DNA from: Burkholderiales bacterium
Lineage (GTDB): Bacteria; Pseudomonadota; Gammaproteobacteria; Burkholderiales; Burkholderiaceae_C
Reading direction: 5' to 3'
Assembly: GCA_947377275.1 (NCBI GenBank)
Contig: CANCFV010000014.1
Coordinates: 1-48,101, forward strand
DNA: 48,101 nucleotides
Shown: piece after piece, positions 1-8,802 of the stretch
Position numbering within the stretch: the first letter of the stretch is position 1
Layout of the letters: each line of letters opens with the position of its first letter
Notes under the pieces: model-generated
What the model was told of the DNA's origin: nothing
Databases searched by the model: none
The model's input: the letters and a program-made list of their open reading frames with translations, nothing else
Translations under genes and position numbers: made by a program

Positions 1-1862
<1,862 letters not shown>

Positions 1863-1913
1863 TTACGCGCCAGCCCTTTACCATCTGAGCCTTGACGAGC
1901 CCTCAGGGACCCC

Positions 1914-3047
1914 ATGAGCAAACACCCTCGTGCCGACGCTTTCGATTACATGCGGCTCTTGGTCGATCGTGTGCCCACGATGCTGGCCTATTGGGACCGC
2001 GACCTGCGGTGCCGGTTTGCGAACCGCGCCTACGAGTCGTGGTTTGGCGTCAACCCAGACCACTTGCTGGGCACCCACGTTCGAGACCTCCTGGGCCCAG
2101 AGCTGTTTGCCATGAACGAGCCCCTCATGCGCAAGGTGCTGGCTGGCGAGCGCCAGGTGTTCGAGCGCGTGATACCTGGACCTCACGGGGTGCTGCGCCC
2201 CTGCCTGGCCGAGTACATCCCAGACATGGACAACGGCGTGGGGCTTGGTTTTTTGGTGCAGGTCACCAACTTGACCGAGCTCAAAGAGACACAAGCTGCC
2301 CTGCACCGCGAAACCCAGCTCAGAGCCGAGGTGCAAGCGTACGCGGAGCAGTTGCAAGCCTTGTTGCGCGAGCGAACCGAGATGCTGGACGTGCTGGCCC
2401 ATGAAGTGCGCCAACCCCTTCACAACGCGTCAGCGGCCTTGCAGAGTGCGCAATCCTTCTTGGGCGGTAAGGGTGAACGGCATGCCTCTGAGCAGCTGTT
2501 GCGGGCGCAAGGGGTGCTGGGTGACGTGCTGGGCAGCCTGGACAACACGCTGGCCGTGGCATCTTTGTTGGCCAGGCCTGATCCCATTCAGCGCGATGAC
2601 GCGGACCTGGACGTCTTGATCGCCATCGCGGTGGCCGACATGCCCGCGCCCGAGCGTCACCGCGTTGAGGTGCTGCGTGAAACCGGCACGCGCACGGTGT
2701 CGATGGACATGAGCTTGATGCGGCTGGCGCTGCGCAACGTGCTGTCGAACGCGCTCAAGTTCAGTCCTTCAGGCGAGGTGGTTCGGCTGCGCATCACAGA
2801 CACCCCTGAGCCACCGGCCGTGTTGATCGACGTCAGCGATGCGGGCGCGGGGGTGCCCATTGAGATGCAGCCGCGCCTGTTCACGCGCGGCGCTCGTGGC
2901 AACCATGTGCGAGGTGCCCATGGCTTGGGCTTGGGCCTGTACATCGTGGAGCGTGTCATGGCCCTGCACCATGGCACCGCCACCTTGGCTCACACGGGCC
3001 CAGAGGGCACCACGATCCGGCTGGTGCTGCCGCAGGCTGACATTTAG
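1914..3047 (+). CDS. PAS-domain sensor histidine kinase, soluble
   Basis: A 377-residue kinase with no membrane segment, so it probably senses a cytoplasmic or diffusible signal. An N-terminal PAS domain (about 10-125; PTMLAYWDRDLRCRFANRAY) is followed by a coiled-coil linker (about 122-158), a phosphoacceptor H-box with His163 (LAHEVRQPLHN) and an ATPase domain: N-box at about 275-284 (NVLSNALKF), G1 DAGAGVP at about 309-315 and G2 GLGLGLYIVE at about 337-346. The HEVRQPL form of the H-box is that of HisKA kinases. The stop is 7 bp from the end of the convergent response regulator, its most likely partner. AGGGA lies before the ATG at a normal distance. The signal cannot be told from the sequence. 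Confidence 0.88.
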   Translation: MSKHPRADAFDYMRLLVDRVPTMLAYWDRDLRCRFANRAYESWFGVNPDHLLGTHVRDLLGPELFAMNEPLMRKVLAGERQVFERVIPGPHGVLRPCLAEYIPDMDNGVGLGFLVQVTNLTELKETQAALHRETQLRAEVQAYAEQLQALLRERTEMLDVLAHEVRQPLHNASAALQSAQSFLGGKGERHASEQLLRAQGVLGDVLGSLDNTLAVASLLARPDPIQRDDADLDVLIAIAVADMPAPERHRVEVLRETGTRTVSMDMSLMRLALRNVLSNALKFSPSGEVVRLRITDTPEPPAVLIDVSDAGAGVPIEMQPRLFTRGARGNHVRGAHGLGLGLYIVERVMALHHGTATLAHTGPEGTTIRLVLPQADI

Positions 3048-3054
3048 GGCGCGC

Positions 3055-3741
3055 TCAGATCACCTTGATCGGTGCGCGAAACAGATAGCCCACGCCCGAT
3101 TTGGCGACCAATGGCACGGCCGCCGGTGTGGCACGCTCGATGCGGCGGCGCAGGCGAAAAATGGTGCCGTTCAGCCCACCGGAGTCTTCAGAGTCTGAGG
3201 CGTTGCCCAGGCACTGAATCAGTGCTTCTCGGGTCACCACCTCGCCTTGGGCTGCGATGAAGCAATCAATCAGCTTTTGATCGCGTTCGCTCAGGTGCAC
3301 CAAGGCGCCGTCGGGGGCGATCAGCTGGCCCACCCGGCGGTCAAGCCGCCAGGTGTTTTGTTGGGGGTCCAAGGTGCCCACGCGGCGTTGAACGGCCTCA
3401 ATGGCCACCTCAATTTGCTCAAACTGCACGGGCTTGGCGAGGTACATGTCGGCGCCGGCTTTGACCGATTGCTTGAAGGTGTCGGCGGCCAGCCGCCCTG
3501 AGACCACGAGCACGCCGGCTGTGGTGCGCCTGCGCAAAACCTTGATCAGGTCGATGCCGTCCACACTGGGCAGCATCAAGTCGGTCACATAAAAGTCAAA
3601 TGCGTAAGGGTCGCCGCAGGCCAGGAGATCGGCGCTGTCGTCGAACAGGGTCACCGTGACGCCTTGCTGGCTCAGGTGGAGCGACAGGGCGCTTGAGTAA
3701 GGCCGGTCGTCGTCAATCAACGCGAGGGAGCTGGGCAGCAT
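3055..3741 (-). CDS. OmpR/PhoB-family response regulator
   Basis: 228 residues with a receiver domain followed by a winged-helix DNA-binding domain. Receiver residues are all present: acidic pocket Asp10-12, phosphoacceptor Asp54 ([11 protein letters not shown]), Ser81 and Lys103 (YLAKP). The C-terminal part (from about 135) has the OmpR-type signature [12 protein letters not shown], then a [11 protein letters not shown] recognition helix and a GVGYLF wing. I start it at the ATG at 3741 ([12 protein letters not shown]), because the 21 extra residues of the longer frame do not match the receiver fold. It is tail-to-tail with the PAS kinase, an arrangement that suggests a cognate pair transcribed from opposite promoters. 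The upstream gap is shared with the chemoreceptor promoter. Confidence 0.87.
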   Translation of the reverse strand: MLPSSLALIDDDRPYSSALSLHLSQQGVTVTLFDDSADLLACGDPYAFDFYVTDLMLPSVDGIDLIKVLRRRTTAGVLVVSGRLAADTFKQSVKAGADMYLAKPVQFEQIEVAIEAVQRRVGTLDPQQNTWRLDRRVGQLIAPDGALVHLSERDQKLIDCFIAAQGEVVTREALIQCLGNASDSEDSGGLNGTIFRLRRRIERATPAAVPLVAKSGVGYLFRAPIKVI

Positions 3742-3855
3742 CGTGCGGGGCCATGCTTGTGGGTGTTGACGGATTGAAGCACAAGACGCCCACGTGCAAC
3801 GCACCGTTCAAGCGTGACAAAAGACCGCCAATTTGCAGCCTGCAAATAAATTCGC

Positions 3856-3883
3856 TCAATCAAACACAAACACGCACCGATAA
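3856..3883 (+). promoter_or_regulatory. Candidate sigma28 (FliA) promoter of the chemoreceptor
   Basis: TCAATCAA at 3856 and ACCGATAA at 3876-3883 resemble the flagellar sigma28 -35 and -10 boxes (TAAAGTTT, GCCGATAA), with 16 rather than 15 bases between TCAA and the -10 box. The -10 match is good and the -35 match only fair. Chemoreceptor genes are often class-3 flagellar genes, which supports the reading. The element is about 80 bp upstream of the ATG. Confidence 0.35.
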
Positions 3884-3962
3884 GTGGAAATCGGACAAGC
3901 AGAAGACAGGCATGGGCCAGGCAGTGCGGCCACGCCCATGCATCACGCACAGAAAGACGCAA

Positions 3963-5528
3963 ATGAAACATGTAAGCCTCAAAGCGCAGTTGACGCTGGC
4001 CTTTGGTGCCCTGGTGGTGCTGGTGATGGTGGTGAGCGTATTGGGGCTGAGCAGCCTGAGTCGGGCGAACGATGGGTTCGCGGGCTATGTCGCTGGGCCA
4101 GCTCAGCGCGGGTACCTGGCCACTGAGGTACGCACCATGGCCAACCTCCGCGCCATTGGTGTGCGCGACATGGTGCTGAGCAAGACAGACGCTGATCGCG
4201 TCACGGCCAAGGCCATGGCGGTGCAGGCCCAACAGAACATCGAAGCCCGCCTCAAGGCGCTCAAAGACGCCGTGGCAAACGCTGCAGATGCGAGTGAGCA
4301 AGACCGCAGCTTGGTGGCCGCCATCGACAAGGTCGAGACCCAATACAAGCCGGTTGCCCTGGCCATTGTTGCACTGGGTGCCAGCGGGCAGAACGATGCC
4401 GCCACCGACAAGATGAACAACGAGTGCCGGCCTTTGCTGGTGTCGCTGATCACAGCGACCAATGCGTACATCGCCTACAGCCAGGAGCAAGCCAAAGCCA
4501 ATGTGCAAGCTGCGGCCTCGGCCTACGTCACCCAGCGCTCAGTGTTGCTGGGCATCAGCTTGTTTGCCGCTGGTCTGGCGGCCTTCCTGGGGTGGCGCAT
4601 CACCGCCCGACTGTCTGCCGCACTGGGCGCTGAGCCCGCAGACCTGAGCGACGCCGCGCAACGTGTGGCCGAGGGCGACCTCAGCGCGGTCCAGGGTGCG
4701 CACCAAGCCCCGGCCGGCAGCGTGTTGGCATCGATGGGGGCCATGCAGCGTCAGCTCTTGGGCCTGATCGGCCAAGTCCGCACCTCGGCAGACAGCATCG
4801 CCACGGCCAGTGCAGAAATTGCGCAGGGCAACAACGACTTGTCAGGCCGCACCGAGCAGCAGGCATCGGCCTTGCAGCAAACCGCGGCATCGATGGAGCA
4901 ACTCAGCTCGACGGTCAAACAAAACGCCGACAGCGCGCGTCAGGCCAACCAACTGGCCCAAGGTGCCAGCGCGGTGGCCATCAAGGGCGGTGACGTGGTG
5001 GGCCAGGTGGTTGAGACCATGAAGGGCATCAACGACAGCTCTAAAAAGATCGCCGACATCATCGGTGTGATCGATGGCATCGCCTTTCAGACCAACATCT
5101 TGGCGCTGAACGCGGCCGTGGAGGCCGCTCGTGCCGGTGAGCAAGGCCGCGGCTTTGCCGTGGTGGCCTCAGAGGTGCGCAGCCTGGCAGGCCGCTCGGC
5201 CGACGCCGCCAAAGAGATCAAGGCCTTGATCGGCGCCAGCGTGGAGCGCGTCGAACAGGGCACTGCTTTGGTCGACCAGGCCGGTGAAACGATGGCCGAG
5301 GTTGTCGGCTCGATCCGCCGCGTGACCGACATCATGGGCGAGATCAGCGCAGCCAGCTTGGAGCAGAGCAACGGGGTGAGCCAGGTCGGTCAAGCCGTCA
5401 CCCAAATGGACCAGGCGACACAGCAAAATGCCGCCCTGGTCGAAGAAAGCGCCGCCGCAGCCGAGAGCATGAAAGTGCAGGCACAACAGCTGGTTCGCGC
5501 GGTGTCGGTGTTCAAAGTGGCTCAGTAG
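3963..5528 (+). CDS. Methyl-accepting chemotaxis protein, Tsr-like
   Basis: 521 residues, an inner-membrane chemoreceptor. A first membrane helix (about 8-30, [16 protein letters not shown]) leads to a periplasmic four-helix-bundle domain (about 31-190, 4HB_MCP-like), a second helix (about 190-212, [19 protein letters not shown]), a HAMP-type segment and the cytoplasmic signalling domain. The hairpin tip is intact ([21 protein letters not shown]), as are flanking methylation-type helices rich in Gln/Glu. It ends at FKVAQ and has no obvious C-terminal NWETF CheR-docking pentapeptide. The ATG at 3963 directly precedes the first membrane helix; the 90 residues upstream in frame are not coding-like. 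The ligand is unknown. Confidence 0.92.
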   Translation: MKHVSLKAQLTLAFGALVVLVMVVSVLGLSSLSRANDGFAGYVAGPAQRGYLATEVRTMANLRAIGVRDMVLSKTDADRVTAKAMAVQAQQNIEARLKALKDAVANAADASEQDRSLVAAIDKVETQYKPVALAIVALGASGQNDAATDKMNNECRPLLVSLITATNAYIAYSQEQAKANVQAAASAYVTQRSVLLGISLFAAGLAAFLGWRITARLSAALGAEPADLSDAAQRVAEGDLSAVQGAHQAPAGSVLASMGAMQRQLLGLIGQVRTSADSIATASAEIAQGNNDLSGRTEQQASALQQTAASMEQLSSTVKQNADSARQANQLAQGASAVAIKGGDVVGQVVETMKGINDSSKKIADIIGVIDGIAFQTNILALNAAVEAARAGEQGRGFAVVASEVRSLAGRSADAAKEIKALIGASVERVEQGTALVDQAGETMAEVVGSIRRVTDIMGEISAASLEQSNGVSQVGQAVTQMDQATQQNAALVEESAAAAESMKVQAQQLVRAVSVFKVAQ

Positions 5529-5565
5529 CCCAGCTGAGCCAGATCGCAAGCCACGGCCAGCGCAG

Positions 5566-5585
5566 GTGGGGCGCTGCGCCCCCAC
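5566..5585 (+). terminator. GC-rich hairpin after the chemoreceptor gene
   Basis: GTGGGGCGC and GCGCCCCCAC form a strong stem with one extra C in the right arm and almost no loop, about 40 bp past the stop. There is no T-run after it, so it may be a weak or Rho-assisted end, or simply a dyad upstream of the nirB control region. Confidence 0.3.
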
Positions 5586-5596
5586 GGTGCGCACAT

Positions 5597-5611
5597 GCAC
5601 GGCGTTGGTGC
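5597..5611 (+). promoter_or_regulatory. NtrC-like binding dyad upstream of nirB
   Basis: The sequence reads GCAC-N7-GTGC. It matches the NtrC consensus GCAC(YA)NNN(TR)GTGC at both outer half sites and at the TR pair; only the YA pair differs (GG). It is centred about 84 bp before the predicted start site of the sigma54 promoter below. That is somewhat close but usable for an enhancer-type activator. Nitrogen-limitation control by NtrC is typical for assimilatory nitrate operons such as Klebsiella nasF. Confidence 0.5.
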
Positions 5612-5661
5612 CACGGCGCACTTGGCGAGCCCGCCCACCCGTGTCTGAGGCCCCTTTCCTT

Positions 5662-5678
5662 GGGCACGAAACCTGCAT
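5662..5678 (+). promoter_or_regulatory. Sigma54 (-24/-12) promoter of the nirB operon
   Basis: GGGCACG-AAAC-CTGCAT contains the invariant GG (5663-5664) and GC (5675-5676) separated by exactly ten bases. It differs from TGGCACG-N4-TTGCA only at the first base of each box. Transcription would start near 5688, immediately ahead of the first RNA hairpin at 5690, leaving a leader of about 148 nt. The fit of promoter, NtrC-like site and leader hairpins supports the call. Confidence 0.68.
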
Positions 5679-5689
5679 GCCTCCACGTC

Positions 5690-5742
5690 GAGGCAACGAC
5701 GCTTCCCTAGAAACACCAGAACCGCTCCGCCAACGAAGGTGG
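5690..5742 (+). promoter_or_regulatory. Two-hairpin ANTAR (NasR) target RNA in the nirB leader
   Basis: Hairpin 1 is GAGGC-AACGAC-GCTTC (5690-5705) and hairpin 2 is CCGCC-AACGAA-GGTGG (5727-5742). Each has a five-pair stem with one G.U pair and a six-base loop. Both loops have A at position 1 and G at position 4, the hallmark of ANTAR-bound RNA, and they share AACGA. The spacer is 21 bases. A competing fold for hairpin 1 (CGTCG-AGGCAA-CGACG, 5686-5701) exists, but it would begin before the predicted start site. The NIT-ANTAR protein at 15872-17197 is the obvious ligand. Confidence 0.65.
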
Positions 5743-5799
5743 GCTCGGCAGTTGCTCCGGCAACACCTGATCCGACCGTTCTGATCCGTTGGTTTGTGT
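5730..5799 (+). terminator. Candidate leader terminator competing with ANTAR hairpin 2
   Basis: CCAACG (5730-5735), which forms the 3' arm base and loop start of hairpin 2, can pair with CGTTGG (5787-5792), which is followed by TTTGTGT. Inside, AGGT (5737-5740) can pair with ACCT (5765-5768) around GTTGC-TCCG-GCAAC (5751-5764), a very stable C(UCCG)G tetraloop hairpin. These pairings exclude hairpin 2, as an attenuator would require. The T-run is imperfect and the structure is branched, so the exact terminator is uncertain. A further stem, CCGCAGC-ACCTTG-GCTGCGG (5800-5819), sits just before the nirB ribosome site. Confidence 0.4.
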
Positions 5800-5835
5800 C
5801 CGCAGCACCTTGGCTGCGGGGGAAGTGGAGCTCAA

Positions 5836-8364
5836 ATGAAGATCGTCGTCGTTGGCCATGGCATGGTTGGCCACAAGTTCCTGGAAAGCCTGGCTGAAAC
5901 AGGCTTGAGTGACGTGCAGGTCACGGTGCTATGCGAAGAGCCACGCCCCGCTTACGATCGCGTCCACCTGTCTGAATTCTTCTCGGGCAAAACGGCCGAC
6001 GACCTCTCTCTGGTCGAGCCCGGCTTCTTCGAACGCACCGGCATCACCTTGCGCCTGGCGGCCCGCGCGGCCAGCATCGACCGCGGTGCGCGCACCGTCA
6101 CCACCCAAGCCGGAGAGGTCGTGCCTTACGACAAGCTGGTGCTGGCCACGGGCTCCAATCCGTTTGTGCCGCCGGTGCCGGGGCGTGATCGCCCCAACTG
6201 CTTTGTCTACCGCACCATCGAAGACTTGGAGGCCATGACGGCCGCGGGTGCCAAGTCCAAAAGTGGCGTCGTGGTGGGTGGCGGGCTTCTCGGTTTGGAG
6301 TGCGCCAAAGCCTTGAGGGACATGGGTCTGGACACGCATGTGGTCGAGTTTGCGCCGCGCCTGATGGCGGTGCAGGTTGATGAAGGCGGTGGCCGCGTGC
6401 TGCGCCACAAGATCGAAGAGCTGGGCCTGCACGTGCACACCCAGCGCAACACGGTCGAGATCGTCGACGGCGCCACGGCCCGCCACCGCATGGTCTTCAC
6501 CGATGGCAGCCACCTTGAAACCGACATGATCGTGTTCTCGGCCGGCATTCGCCCGCGTGACGAGCTGGCCCGGGCGCATGCGCTGGCCGTGGGCGCGCGC
6601 GGTGGCATCGCCATCGACAGCCAATGCCGCACCAGCGACCACGACATCTACGCCATTGGCGAGTGCGCGGCCTGGAACGACCAGACCTTTGGCCTGGTGG
6701 CCCCGGGCTACGACATGGCCCGCGTGGTGGCCAAGCACATCGCGGGCGACACCAGCGCGGTGTTTGCCGGCGCCGACATGAGCACCAAGCTCAAGCTGAT
6801 GGGCGTGGACGTGGCCAGCATCGGCGATGCGCAAGGCAAGACGCCGCACAGCCGCGCCTACCAGTATGTGGACGAGGTCAAGCAGGTCTACAAAAAGATC
6901 GTGGTCAGCGATGACGGCAAGCAGTTGCTGGGCGCGGTGCTGGTCGGCAATGCCGATGAATACGGCACCTTGCTGCAAATGGCCCTCAACGGCATCACCT
7001 TGCCCGAGTCGCCCGAGTTCTTGATTTTGCCCAGCAGCGACGGCCAGGCCAAGCCTGGCCTGGGCGTGGACGCCTTGCCCGACAGCGCCCAGATCTGTTC
7101 GTGCAACAACGTCAGCAAAGGCCAGATTTGCGCCGCCGTGTGCGAGGGCGCAACCGACATCGCCAAGCTCAAGGCCTGCACCAAAGCGGGCGCCACCTGT
7201 GGGGGCTGCGTGCCCCTGGTCACCCAGGTGATGAAGGCCGAGATGAAGAAGCAAGGCTTGGCGGTGAACAACCACCTGTGCGAGCACTTTGCGTACTCAC
7301 GCCAAGAGATCTACCACCTGGTGCGCGTGGGCCAGATCAAGACCTTTGACGAACTGCTGGCCAAACACGGCAAGGGCCTGGGCTGCGACATCTGCAAGCC
7401 CACGGCCGCCAGCGTGCTGGCTTCGGTGTGGAACGAGTTCGTGCTCAAGCAGGACCTGGCCAGCCTGCAAGACAGCAACGACTACTACCTGGGCAACATC
7501 CAGAAAGACGGCAGCTATTCGGTCGTGCCCCGCATGCCCGGTGGCGAGGTCACGCCCGATGGCCTGATCGCCGTGGGCACCGTCGCCAAGAAGTACGGCC
7601 TGTACACCAAGGTCACGGGCGGCGCCCGGGTGGACATGTTCGGTGCGCGGCTGGAGCAACTGCCCTTGATCTGGGAAGAGCTGATCGCCGCAGGCTTCGA
7701 GTCGGGCCACGCTTATGGCAAGAGCCTGCGCACCGTCAAGAGCTGCGTTGGCAGCACCTGGTGCCGCTATGGCGTGGGCGACTCGGTGGGCTTGGCGGTG
7801 GAGCTGGAGAACCGCTACAAAGGCCTGCGCGCCCCGCACAAGATCAAGTTTGGCGTCTCGGGCTGCACCCGAGAATGCGCTGAGGCCCAGGGCAAAGACA
7901 TCGGCATCATCGCCACCGAAAAGGGCTGGAACCTGTACGTGTGCGGCAACGGCGGCATGAAGCCTCGCCATGCCGAGTTGTTCGCCTCTGACCTCAACAA
8001 GGAAGAGCTGATCCGGCTGATCGACCGCGTGTTGATGTTCTACGTGCGCACGGCCGACCGCCTGCAGCGCACCAGCACCTGGCGCGACAACCTCGAAGGC
8101 GGCTTGCCTTACCTGCAAGACGTCATCTTGAACGACAAGCTGGGCCTCAACGCTGAGCTGGAAGCGCAGATGCAGCACGTGGTGGACACCTACCAGTGCG
8201 AGTGGAAGACCGCCGTGACCACGCCCGCCGTGCGCCAGCGCTTCCGCAGCTTCGTCAACAGCGACAAGGTCGACGAGCACATCGTGTTTGTGGAAGAGCG
8301 TGGCCAGATCCGCCCAGCCACGGCGCAGGAGCGACCCGCTGTGGCCGCCGAGCCCGCGGCTTGA
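5836..8364 (+). CDS. nirB: Assimilatory nitrite reductase (NADH), large subunit NirB
   Basis: Reduces nitrite to ammonium with electrons from NADH via FAD, [2Fe-2S], [4Fe-4S] and siroheme, in the cytoplasm. The protein has 842 residues, normal for NirB. The N-terminal FAD/NAD-binding reductase part (about 1-400) begins MKIVVVGHGMVGH. A BFD-type [2Fe-2S] domain has Cys421, 423, 455 and 458 (CSCNN...CGGC), followed by a second BFD-like part ending GLGCDICKP. The sulfite/nitrite reductase half carries the cluster and siroheme cysteines 637, 643, 677 and 681 (CVGSTWC, CTREC). The ATG at 5836 has GGAAGTGGAG just before it; the 14 extra residues of the longer frame would come from the leader. It is first in an operon with nirD, nasA, the transporter and a FAD reductase. 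Confidence 0.97.
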   Translation: MKIVVVGHGMVGHKFLESLAETGLSDVQVTVLCEEPRPAYDRVHLSEFFSGKTADDLSLVEPGFFERTGITLRLAARAASIDRGARTVTTQAGEVVPYDKLVLATGSNPFVPPVPGRDRPNCFVYRTIEDLEAMTAAGAKSKSGVVVGGGLLGLECAKALRDMGLDTHVVEFAPRLMAVQVDEGGGRVLRHKIEELGLHVHTQRNTVEIVDGATARHRMVFTDGSHLETDMIVFSAGIRPRDELARAHALAVGARGGIAIDSQCRTSDHDIYAIGECAAWNDQTFGLVAPGYDMARVVAKHIAGDTSAVFAGADMSTKLKLMGVDVASIGDAQGKTPHSRAYQYVDEVKQVYKKIVVSDDGKQLLGAVLVGNADEYGTLLQMALNGITLPESPEFLILPSSDGQAKPGLGVDALPDSAQICSCNNVSKGQICAAVCEGATDIAKLKACTKAGATCGGCVPLVTQVMKAEMKKQGLAVNNHLCEHFAYSRQEIYHLVRVGQIKTFDELLAKHGKGLGCDICKPTAASVLASVWNEFVLKQDLASLQDSNDYYLGNIQKDGSYSVVPRMPGGEVTPDGLIAVGTVAKKYGLYTKVTGGARVDMFGARLEQLPLIWEELIAAGFESGHAYGKSLRTVKSCVGSTWCRYGVGDSVGLAVELENRYKGLRAPHKIKFGVSGCTRECAEAQGKDIGIIATEKGWNLYVCGNGGMKPRHAELFASDLNKEELIRLIDRVLMFYVRTADRLQRTSTWRDNLEGGLPYLQDVILNDKLGLNAELEAQMQHVVDTYQCEWKTAVTTPAVRQRFRSFVNSDKVDEHIVFVEERGQIRPATAQERPAVAAEPAA

Positions 8365-8463
8365 TGGCCAGCGCAGCAAGCTGACCAGCCTGTCCTTCCG
8401 ATCTGCCCTGATCCACGGCCCACTCACAGCCCACTTGTGGGGCCCCTTGCACCGAGCACCGAC

Positions 8464-8802
8464 ATGAGCACCGACACCCTGATCTGGACCGCCGTCTGCG
8501 CGTTTGACGACATCTTGCCCAACACCGGCGTGTGCGCCTTGGTGGAAGGGCGCCACGTGGCCATCTTCCGCGTGGGCCCTGATGCCTTCTACGCCATCGA
8601 CAACGTCGACCCCAAGTCGCAAGCCAGCGTGCTGTCGCGCGGTTTGATCGGCAGTTTGGGCGATCGCACCGTGGTGGCATCGCCCTTGTACAAGCAGCAC
8701 TACGACCTGCGCACCGGCGCCTGCGTGGAAGACGCGGCCTTGTCTGTTCGGGCCCATGAGGTGGCCGTGCGAGATGGCCGCGTGTGGGTGAGCCTCACAT
8801 GA
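8464..8802 (+). CDS. nirD: Nitrite reductase (NADH), small subunit NirD
   Basis: A 112-residue Rieske-fold protein that partners NirB. As in other NirD proteins, the Rieske cluster ligands are missing: the position of the second CxxH box reads SPLYKQHYDL, so it has a structural rather than electron-carrying role. The ATG at 8464 gives MSTDTLIWTAVC. The 99 bp between nirB and nirD hold nothing I could assign. The stop overlaps the nasA start (ATGA), so translation of nasA is probably coupled to it. Confidence 0.94.
   Translation: MSTDTLIWTAVCAFDDILPNTGVCALVEGRHVAIFRVGPDAFYAIDNVDPKSQASVLSRGLIGSLGDRTVVASPLYKQHYDLRTGACVEDAALSVRAHEVAVRDGRVWVSLT

Noticed and set aside
3693-3962. 90-residue N-terminal extension of the chemoreceptor
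   Set aside because: It overlaps the response-regulator start and the candidate sigma28 promoter, and would place 90 odd residues ahead of the first membrane helix.
5929-8757. Two long minus-strand ORFs opposite nirB/nirD
   Set aside because: Antisense shadows of NirB and NirD; no start signals or motifs.
8640-8760. Missing Rieske ligands in NirD as a mutation
   Set aside because: NirD proteins normally lack the cluster ligands.
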